Shown here one piece after another: positions 33,143 through 38,887 of a DNA stretch of 38,887 bases. Below the pieces are notes generated by a model. That model was not told the origin of the DNA. It was given only the letters and a program-made list of their open reading frames with translations, and searched no databases. The position numbers were made by a program, and so were the translations under genes. The stretch's first letter is position 1, and every line of letters starts with the position of its first letter. The stretch comes from Christensenella sp. UBA1252 (GTDB lineage: Bacteria > Bacillota > Clostridia > Christensenellales > CAG-1252). The stretch spans positions 616 through 39,502 of the forward strand of contig DBVY01000033.1 in the NCBI GenBank assembly GCA_002308575.1, given 5' to 3'.

Positions 33143-34801
33143 TCAAAACGTGCTGCGCAACTTGGCGACGAGCCGATCTTTTTTCGCGGATTGCGCCTTG
33201 CCGAGGTCGAAAAAGGTGCGGACGATGGAGCCCGCCATGCCTACCCTTTGGGTAAAAGGCAGATCGTTTTCGGAAATGATGATCTCGGCGAGCGCGGCGG
33301 AAACGACCGTCGGATCTTCCTTTTCGATGGAAACGCCGCGATCGAAGACTTCTTCCGTCAGAGAAGAAAGCTCTTTTACGCATCGAAAATCGAACATACA
33401 GGTCGTAAAGGATAAAACTTCGGCGTATGCGATCTTCAACGCTTCCGGATACAGGTCATAGCGCGCGGGTTTGCGGCAGTCCACCTTGACGAGGACGGCG
33501 CTCGGCGCCAAATAGAGTTTGCCGCGATGCTTTTTTAAAAGGAGCTTGCAAAGGATCTCGCGCTTGACTGCGTGATCGATAAACGTGCTGATCAACATCT
33601 CTTCGAATGCCCGACGAATCTTCGGCGAATCGATCTCTTCGAGAAGCGCGCAGACCTTATTGACGACCTCTTCCCGCCCTTCCTCAAACAAAAGGCGGAT
33701 CGCCGCGCGAAACTCGCGATCGGATACAAACAGCGCCGTAAAGTCGTCCGGCGTCTTCAATCCCTTTTTTGCGAACCCGTACAAAGCGTTTTCGACGCGC
33801 TCGGGCATCGTTCCCCCGAACATAAGATCGGTTTTATCAAACCGCGACCATTGTTTGAGCAAAAGCGAGGACGGATACTTTTTATAGATTGAAAACATCG
33901 TTTTCAAAATCGAAAGCGATTTTTCTTTTTGCTTGGCGTTCAAATAGGCGCCCGCCGCCACGAAGTACGCCTCGGGCGAATACGGCGACGCTTTCAGTAA
34001 GCGGTCGGCGAGAGAAGTTTCGATCTCTCTTTCTTTGGCGAAATCCGCCGCCTCGATCGCGAAGTACAGATCGGAAGGATCGTCGCCGACGTTCGGAAGG
34101 TAGGAAACGAATTCCTTCTCGCCGCAAAGCTCGATCAAAACGTAAAGCGCAAAGCCGTTTTTCGGATCGCGTTCAAGCTGTTTTTTTGCGGTTTCGGAAG
34201 CGGAAACGAGGTCGCCGAGGCGGGCTTCCGCGCGCAAAACGATATCCTGCGCGTCTTCGAAAAGATCGGATTCTTCGGGGATCGACAGCGCCGCTTCCTT
34301 TGCCTTTTCGTACTGCTCGGACGAAAAAAAGAACATCGCCTTATCCATTTCGCGCGAAAGGTTTTTCTTTTCTTTTTTTCCGACGAGGAAAAGATTGGGC
34401 TTATTCTTGGGCGGTTCGGAGAAGGAGCCCATCAGGTCGTCCATAACTTCGTCCATCGCGTCGAGCGTGTCGTCATCCCCTTCCATTTGCGCTTTGCCCA
34501 TCACGTAAAATAGGGAATCGTACAGCTTACCCGTGGCGGTCGTGGCTTTCGCCATCACGTCGAACGCTTCGGGTTTGCGATCCGATCCCTGCGCGATCGC
34601 CAAAAGCGCGGCGTCCATCGCCTCTCTGTATCTGCCCATTTTCAAAAAAATCTCGGCAAGAGATAAGCGGTACTCCGCCGATCGCTTGCCGTCCAACGCT
34701 TTTTCGCAATACTGTAACGCTTTGACCCACTCCCCTTTGCCGAGCGCATTCTCGGAAAGCCGATAAAACTCTTCGGGGGTTTGATCAAAGTTTATTATCA
34801 T
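33143..34801 (-). CDS. Tetratricopeptide-repeat protein
   Basis: 552 residues. Helical repeats begin near residue 10: FYRLSENALGKGEWVKALQYCEKAL, then YRLSLAEIFLKMGRYREAMDAAL. More follow around 150-300 (AMFFFSSEQYEKAKEAAL; AYFVAAGAYLNAKQKEKSL), so it is a TPR scaffold. The rest (about 320-552) is helical without a known motif (AVLVKVDCRKPARYDLYPEA; FTTCMFDFRCVKEL). No signal or membrane helix, so cytoplasmic. Its ATG overlaps the 3' end of hslO by 17 bases, so the two are translationally linked. Role unknown; perhaps a partner of the upstream chaperone or membrane protein (inference). Confidence 0.85.
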   Translation of the reverse strand: MIINFDQTPEEFYRLSENALGKGEWVKALQYCEKALDGKRSAEYRLSLAEIFLKMGRYREAMDAALLAIAQGSDRKPEAFDVMAKATTATGKLYDSLFYVMGKAQMEGDDDTLDAMDEVMDDLMGSFSEPPKNKPNLFLVGKKEKKNLSREMDKAMFFFSSEQYEKAKEAALSIPEESDLFEDAQDIVLRAEARLGDLVSASETAKKQLERDPKNGFALYVLIELCGEKEFVSYLPNVGDDPSDLYFAIEAADFAKEREIETSLADRLLKASPYSPEAYFVAAGAYLNAKQKEKSLSILKTMFSIYKKYPSSLLLKQWSRFDKTDLMFGGTMPERVENALYGFAKKGLKTPDDFTALFVSDREFRAAIRLLFEEGREEVVNKVCALLEEIDSPKIRRAFEEMLISTFIDHAVKREILCKLLLKKHRGKLYLAPSAVLVKVDCRKPARYDLYPEALKIAYAEVLSFTTCMFDFRCVKELSSLTEEVFDRGVSIEKEDPTVVSAALAEIIISENDLPFTQRVGMAGSIVRTFFDLGKAQSAKKDRLVAKLRSTF

Positions 34802-35669
34802 ATCGCCTCCAAATGTCGATCACGTCTTGCTTATTGAATACGTACTTCGTGCCGCAAAAATGACACAAAACCTCGATCTCGCCCCGCTCCATCAAGAGGT
34901 TGACGGAATCCGCCCTGCCGAGCGCGATCACGGCGTTCGACATTTGCTTCCTACTGCATTTGCAACGATATTCGGGATGAGTGGACGGGAAGTATTCGAT
35001 CTCGAAGTGTCCGAAATAATCTTTCAAAATATCCGCGGGATCCTTGACCTTCAAAACCTCGCCGATATCCGCGAACTGCGAAACGATGTCCTCGACGATC
35101 ACGAGAATATGATCCGGACAGTTCGGCATCGGTTGCACGAGAACGCCGCCCGCCGATTCGCATTTTCCGTCCGCTCCGATCTTTACTTCGAGCGCAAGCG
35201 CGGTCGGCGCGCCTTCGGAGCGCGTAAAGTACCAAGCGAAATCCTCTTCGAGGTTGCCGCGCACGAGCTCGGTCTTTCCGACGTACGGCTCTTTGAGCCC
35301 GAGGTCTTTGATCACGGTGATAAATCCGTCGCTGCCGATCCCTTTAAAAAGATCCTGCTTCCCGTTTCCGAGCGGGGGGAGCGACGCTTCTTTATGTTCA
35401 ACGTAGCCGCGAACGATACCGCCCGCGTCCGCCGCCACGATGATCGAACCGAGAATCCCTTTGTCTTGGATATGGACGCTGAGTTTTTCTTTCTCGCCTT
35501 TGAGTTCGTTGGACATATAGGCGCCCATCGTCAAAACCTTGCCGAGCGCTTCCGCCGCAAGAGGGGTCAGAGAATGAAGAGAAATCGCGGTGTTCACGAG
35601 GTCGGTCGTTTTGAAAGCAACGACTTTGACCTGCCCGCCGAAAACGAGGGCTTTATTGATCGAATCCAT
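34785..35669 (-). CDS. hslO: Hsp33 redox-regulated chaperone
   Basis: 294 residues, normal for Hsp33. The protein is a cytoplasmic holdase switched on by oxidation. The zinc switch is complete: CKC (Cys236, Cys238) and CHFC (Cys269, Cys272) near the C-terminus. The N-terminal part has the family look (VKVVAFKTTDLVNTA; GYVEHKEASLPPLGNGK). The ATG at 35669 is three bases after the stop of the membrane-protein gene, with AAAGGAAAA inside that gene's end as ribosome site. Context is an operon of membrane protein, hslO and TPR protein. Confidence 0.96.
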   Translation of the reverse strand: MDSINKALVFGGQVKVVAFKTTDLVNTAISLHSLTPLAAEALGKVLTMGAYMSNELKGEKEKLSVHIQDKGILGSIIVAADAGGIVRGYVEHKEASLPPLGNGKQDLFKGIGSDGFITVIKDLGLKEPYVGKTELVRGNLEEDFAWYFTRSEGAPTALALEVKIGADGKCESAGGVLVQPMPNCPDHILVIVEDIVSQFADIGEVLKVKDPADILKDYFGHFEIEYFPSTHPEYRCKCSRKQMSNAVIALGRADSVNLLMERGEIEVLCHFCGTKYVFNKQDVIDIWRRYDNKL

Positions 35670-35672
35670 AGA

Positions 35673-36779
35673 TTATTTTTTCCTTTTGTACGAAACGTGT
35701 TTGGTTTGCGTTTTCTTTTTCTTGGGAGCGGCATCGTCTTCGCTCTCGGCGTTCTGCGCTCTCATTTGCGTCGCCATTCCGACGGCGGTGCCTTCGGCTG
35801 CTTTCTCTTTCGCCTTTTTGGCTTTATAGGGATTTACGCCGCGGCGCGCTTCGACTCTGAGTTTGCCGCCCGAGCGCTCGCTCTCGTACTGCGGAATGAT
35901 GTAATTCGCAAACGCCTTTTGCGCGGAACTCGTCCAAATGCCGCCGAGGAACGCAAAACCGATCACGAAGAGAAGGATCAAAATGATATAGTTGAACGCC
36001 ACGTTGACAAAAGACAGGCAGAAGATACCGCACGTAAACACCGAAGTAAACAGGCAGGGAATCCAATTAACGAGCATGAGGATCACGCTGTTTTTGACGG
36101 CGTCGAAAAATTTATACCGATAGCAAGCGAACATCGGGAGCAAATAGGTCAGCACCCCGACGAACAAAACGGTCAAAAGGATCATCGCGATAAAGAGGAT
36201 CGTCGTTCCCGCGTTTGCCGTTCCCTGCTTTACGAGCGAGATATGATAGGTCATCGCGTACATAACGCCGCAGAAGAACGCCGAGAAAACGATACCCGTG
36301 ATCAAAAACGGGATCCAAAGCCTTTTAACGCCGCGGAAAAAGCTGACGACCGGGCGAACGTTCTCTCCCCACATATAGCCGCGCAAGCAATGGAACAGAC
36401 CCGAAAACCCGGTGAACATAATTATGATCGAGGCGGAAAGCAGGGGGATATAAATGCGGAAATAATGGCCGAAAAGAACTTTATAACCTTCCGCCATCGT
36501 GTTTACGACGCCGGGATAGCCGATTCCGACTTGCCCCATAAAGTTATAGCCGCCGCTCCGGAACACCCAATCCTTGATAAGGGCGGGCGCAATAAAGGCA
36601 AGGAACAAAAAAGGAAGCGCAAACACGAGAACGTATACGACGTTCGTCAGGAACATACGGCGCAAATTGTCCGAAAAAACGCTCGTCGCGTGGCGGACGG
36701 AATGCTGACTGACCTCGCCGTTATTCGTGCGTTGGTCCTTTTCCAGGGATAATTTCATCAATAAGTCGACTCTGCTCAT
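35673..36779 (-). CDS. Integral membrane protein with basic C-terminal tail, apparently leaderless
   Basis: 368 residues. About 40 cytoplasmic-type residues precede six hydrophobic helices (about 43-68, 107-128, 150-175, 190-216, 228-250 and 255-276). A tail of about 80 residues is rich in Lys, Ala and Glu and ends KHVSYKRKK. The arrangement (FRGVKRLWIPFLITGIVFS; MLVNWIPCL) is reminiscent of YesL-like (DUF624) membrane proteins, but I would not assert it. There is no ribosome site before the ATG; instead a -10 TAAAAT lies exactly six bases upstream. The gene starts the hslO operon and is divergent from asd. Confidence 0.8.
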   Translation of the reverse strand: MSRVDLLMKLSLEKDQRTNNGEVSQHSVRHATSVFSDNLRRMFLTNVVYVLVFALPFLFLAFIAPALIKDWVFRSGGYNFMGQVGIGYPGVVNTMAEGYKVLFGHYFRIYIPLLSASIIIMFTGFSGLFHCLRGYMWGENVRPVVSFFRGVKRLWIPFLITGIVFSAFFCGVMYAMTYHISLVKQGTANAGTTILFIAMILLTVLFVGVLTYLLPMFACYRYKFFDAVKNSVILMLVNWIPCLFTSVFTCGIFCLSFVNVAFNYIILILLFVIGFAFLGGIWTSSAQKAFANYIIPQYESERSGGKLRVEARRGVNPYKAKKAKEKAAEGTAVGMATQMRAQNAESEDDAAPKKKKTQTKHVSYKRKK

Positions 36780-36785
36780 ATCGCT

Positions 36786-36813
36786 ATTTTACACTAATTT
36801 TCGAAAATATCAA
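36786..36813 (-). promoter_or_regulatory. Promoter of the hslO operon, transcription start at the ATG
   Basis: TTGATA (36808-36813), 16-base spacer, TAAAAT (36786-36791) on the minus strand, then six bases and the ATG at 36779. Same geometry as at 29794-29822. Confidence 0.6.
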
Positions 36814-36833
36814 ACTAAATATAAGTTAATTCT

Positions 36834-36862
36834 TTGACAAAGAAAAGTTTTTTTGGTAGCAT
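36834..36862 (+). promoter_or_regulatory. asd promoter
   Basis: TTGACA (36834-36839), 17-base spacer, TAGCAT (36857-36862). The leader of about 40 bases has a small hairpin TAGCG/CGCTA before GGAGG; it is too short for a lysine riboswitch. Confidence 0.6.
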
Positions 36863-36906
36863 TTATTGCGGATAGCGCGGAAAACGCTATGAATTTCGGA
36901 GGAAAT

Positions 36907-37911
36907 ATGAGAAAAATCAATATGGCCGTCGTCGGCGCGACCGGAATGGTCGGAAACAAGTTTTTGGAAGTTTTAACGGAACGCCAACTCCCCGTGGAGA
37001 ATTATTACCTCTTCGCGAGCGCGAAAAGCGCGGGTAAAGTCATCGACTTTATGGGCAAACCCCACACCGTCATTGAGTTGACGGAAGAGAACGTCAAAAA
37101 GGTTAAAGTCGACATCGCTCTGTTCAGCGCGGGCGGTTCGGTCAGCAAAGTCTTCGCTCCGATTTTCGCTTCCCAAGGCGCGATCGTCGTCGATAACAGC
37201 AGTCAATGGAGAATGGACAAGGACGTCCCCCTGGTCGTGCCCGAGGTCAACCCGAACGACGTGGATTGGAACCACGGCATCATCGCGAACCCGAACTGCT
37301 CCACGATCCAAGCGATGCTCGCTTTGAAACCGCTCGACGATAAGTACGGCATCAAGCGCGTCGTTTATTCCACCTACCAAGCGGTCAGCGGCGCGGGCGT
37401 TCAAGGCTACAACGATTTGAAGGACGGCGCGGAAGGCGTCGCGCCCAAGAAATTCCCCTACCCGATCTTTGCGAACGTCATTCCGCAGATCGACGTATTC
37501 CTCGACAACGGCTACACGAAGGAAGAGGAAAAGATGATCAACGAAACGAGGAAGATCCTCGGCAAGCCCAATCTCCGCGTTACGGCGACGACGGTTCGAG
37601 TTCCCGTCTTCCACGGACACAGCGAAAGCGTAAACGTCGAATTCGAAAAGCCCTGCACGCTCGAAGGCATCCGCGAGGCGCTCGCCTCTTTCCCGAACGT
37701 CGTTTTGGTGGACGACGACAAGAACGGAAAATATCCGATGCCGATCTACGCCGAAAATCACGACGAAGTTTACGTCGGCCGTATCCGCCTCGATTACAGC
37801 GTAGAGAGCGGATGCAACCTGTTCGTCGTTGCGGATAATATCCGCAAAGGCGCGGCGACGAATGCGGTGCAGATCGCACAGCTCCTACTCCAAAAAGGCT
37901 TGGTCAAGTAA
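36907..37911 (+). CDS. asd: Aspartate-semialdehyde dehydrogenase
   Basis: 334 residues from the ATG at 36907, chosen because GGAGG lies just before it; the open frame extends 18 codons upstream but those cover the leader. The enzyme reduces aspartyl phosphate to aspartate semialdehyde with NADPH, the branch point to lysine, diaminopimelate, threonine and methionine. Seen: the nucleotide-binding loop GATGMVG (10-16), catalytic Cys131 in NPNCST, and the base His238 in VFHGHS. It is the only plus-strand gene in the window and is monocistronic, with promoter and strong terminator. Nothing is missing. Confidence 0.97.
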   Translation: MRKINMAVVGATGMVGNKFLEVLTERQLPVENYYLFASAKSAGKVIDFMGKPHTVIELTEENVKKVKVDIALFSAGGSVSKVFAPIFASQGAIVVDNSSQWRMDKDVPLVVPEVNPNDVDWNHGIIANPNCSTIQAMLALKPLDDKYGIKRVVYSTYQAVSGAGVQGYNDLKDGAEGVAPKKFPYPIFANVIPQIDVFLDNGYTKEEEKMINETRKILGKPNLRVTATTVRVPVFHGHSESVNVEFEKPCTLEGIREALASFPNVVLVDDDKNGKYPMPIYAENHDEVYVGRIRLDYSVESGCNLFVVADNIRKGAATNAVQIAQLLLQKGLVK

Positions 37912-37922
37912 GACACCCTTGC

Positions 37923-37943
37923 ACTTTTCTTTTAGAGAAAAGT
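37923..37943. repeat. Short palindromic element downstream of asd
   Basis: ACTTTTCT (37923-37930) and AGAAAAGT (37936-37943) flank TTTAG; TCCAAAAGAAG follows. It resembles small dispersed palindromes seen in intergenic regions of related genomes (recollection only). No run of T follows, so it is not a standard terminator. Confidence 0.35.
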
Positions 37944-38013
37944 TCCAAAAGAAGTCGGAGATTGCGATTCCCCCGAACCCCTAAAACGCTTTTAATAGGT
38001 AATTCCTTAATCA

Positions 38014-38044
38014 AAAACCCACGGTATCATTCCGTGGGTTTTTT
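38014..38044. terminator. Bidirectional terminator between asd and the C39-like gene
   Basis: AAAACCCACGG (38014-38024) and CCGTGGGTTTT (38032-38042), 11-bp stem, seven-base loop. A T run follows on both strands, serving asd on the plus strand and the minus-strand gene that ends at 38124. Confidence 0.9.
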
Positions 38045-38047
38045 GCA

Positions 38048-38082
38048 GATGCAACATCTTCGTCGTTGCGGACAATATCCGC
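38048..38082 (+). pseudogene. 35-bp diverged copy of an internal asd segment
   Basis: Matches 37811-37845 of asd at 32 of 35 bases, in the same orientation, directly after the asd terminator. In the equivalent frame it reads CNIFVVADNIR against CNLFVVADNIR, with one Leu-to-Ile change and one silent change. It has no start and lacks the rest of asd, so it is a relic or a partial duplication, not a gene. Confidence 0.65.
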
Positions 38083-38123
38083 GTTGGTTCCGCTCGGGCG
38101 TTTGCGTTTTATGAAGGTGCGTT

Positions 38124-38789
38124 TTACGCGGCGAAAAACACCGTGTTTTTATCAAACGCGCCGAACGCGAAGCCGTAGGCAAGGAAAAAGGGAAGGTTTT
38201 TATACGCCTTAAAGGACGTACGGGAGAGGAATTCTCCGACGGAGAGATTTTCCGTATAGCCGTACGGATTGAGAACCGTGACGGTGTCGCCCTTTATATT
38301 CAATCCGACGACGACGGAAAAATGCAAGGTCCACGACCCTTCGTATTCCGCCGCCCATTCGATCGCAACGGGATTTCCCTCGGACAGGGAATCGTGGATC
38401 GCTTTCAACATTTCGTCGTTTTTCAGATAGGTTTTCTTTTGAAAGGTCTTTTGCGGAACGGAGCGGTTGATCTCTTTCAAAAAGCCGCCCGTCGAAGAAG
38501 TCGTGATCTTGCCATGATTCCTTTCGGAAAGATCGTCCTCGGTTACCCTTTCGCCGTAAAAGGCGGAGAGCATTTCGATCGTGGCGTAGCCGCAGGAAAC
38601 GTGCTGCGTAACGAGTTCCACGCCGTTTACTTCCGCTTTGGCGCCGTATTGCGCGTCCTCTTTCAGATAGGAAACGTCCGCTTTTAAAGCCGCCGTCCTG
38701 CCCGCGAGGACGATCAAAGGAATCCCCGCCGCCAAGATCAAGGCGGCTAAAACGGAAACGATCGCGATTATGATTCTCTTCTTTTTCAT
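38124..38789 (-). CDS. Membrane-anchored C39-like (papain-fold) peptidase
   Basis: 221 residues from the ATG at 38789; longer upstream reading overlaps the preceding gene and is unlikely. One N-terminal membrane helix (about 6-29) puts the rest outside. The remainder fits a Peptidase_C39_2-type domain: QHVSCGYATIEML gives the oxyanion Gln and nucleophile Cys (about 66), TLHFSVVVG the His (about 155), and VLNPYG the third residue. Such domains cut peptides, but many members are of unknown substrate, and no transporter for double-glycine leaders is nearby. It starts 17 bases after the stop of the preceding gene and ends before the bidirectional terminator. Confidence 0.8.
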   Translation of the reverse strand: MKKKRIIIAIVSVLAALILAAGIPLIVLAGRTAALKADVSYLKEDAQYGAKAEVNGVELVTQHVSCGYATIEMLSAFYGERVTEDDLSERNHGKITTSSTGGFLKEINRSVPQKTFQKKTYLKNDEMLKAIHDSLSEGNPVAIEWAAEYEGSWTLHFSVVVGLNIKGDTVTVLNPYGYTENLSVGEFLSRTSFKAYKNLPFFLAYGFAFGAFDKNTVFFAA

Positions 38790-38806
38790 AGTTTTATCTC
38801 GGTTTT

Positions 38807-38887
38807 TTATTTCTTCTCGGGAACGATCTCCCCGTTCTTGCAACGGATGACGTAGTTTTTATGATAATCGTCCCAATCGTACTCTTT
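38807..38887 (-). CDS. C-terminal end of a further gene, cut by the window edge
   Basis: An open frame enters from the right edge and stops at TAA (38807-38809), giving 26 residues: KEYDWDDYHKNYVIRC then KNGEIVPEKK. It is hydrophilic. The product cannot be recognised. The 17-base gap to the C39-like gene suggests one operon. Confidence 0.55.
   Translation of the reverse strand, partial: KEYDWDDYHKNYVIRCKNGEIVPEKK

Noticed and set aside
36863..36906. Lysine riboswitch before asd
   Set aside because: The leader is only about 40 bases, far too short for that fold; only a small hairpin is present.

Overview
The window looks like a piece of a Gram-positive, Clostridia-type chromosome. Supporting signs are strong AGGAGG ribosome sites, sigma-A-type TTGACA/TATAAT promoters, lipoprotein signals with a Cys lipobox, an Hsp33, a LuxS, and large exported MBG/Ig-like/collagen-like proteins with no LPXTG sorting signal. 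An uncultured gut lineage of the Christensenellales type would fit, but that is inference. Nearly all genes lie on the minus strand; only asd is on the plus strand. Base composition is fairly balanced except for one clearly AT-rich stretch (about 5.4-7.7 kb).

Layout, low to high coordinate. (1) 1-5299: a three-gene signalling operon transcribed leftwards. It encodes a membrane hybrid sensor kinase with two receiver domains, a substrate-binding lipoprotein overlapping it by ATGA, and a REC-GGDEF-EAL protein cut by the window edge. No permease is present, so the binding protein may serve sensing rather than import. (2) 5642-7536: an AT-rich two-gene cassette with its own promoter and terminator. 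The second gene has a class III nucleotidyl-cyclase-like signature (FID...G, then FSDS, then GN), and the first is unrecognised. This is the best candidate for an undescribed system, possibly defence-related. (3) 7774-27806: about 20 kb of very large exported proteins. They are a membrane-anchored protein with a triplicated beta-helix, a lipoprotein with a Gly-rich linker, a protein with a Cys-rich C-terminal anchor, a lipoprotein with about 21 MBG-type repeats, and a lipoprotein fusing collagen-like, LRR, InlB-type and Ig-like modules to an amidase. luxS sits inside this block as its own transcription unit with tandem terminators.

(4) 28046-29787: two related six-helix-type membrane proteins; the upstream one looks leaderless. 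(5) 29819-32950: from a fully consensus promoter, two small genes (one an HTH-like domain otherwise found behind macro domains), a complete RNA polymerase alpha subunit away from any ribosomal protein genes, and a YkvI-like transporter. (6) 33143-36779: a membrane protein (again apparently leaderless), hslO and a TPR protein in one operon. (7) 36907-38887: asd on the plus strand with a strong terminator, followed by a 35-bp diverged copy of an internal piece of asd, then a C39-like peptidase gene and the tail of one more gene on the minus strand.

How the parts may fit together (inference): the first operon links extracellular ligand sensing to phosphorelay and c-di-GMP turnover. The large surface block builds the cell exterior. 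The amidase and the C39-like protein may act on wall or peptide substrates. The AT-rich cassette and the relocated rpoA cluster look like accessory insertions.
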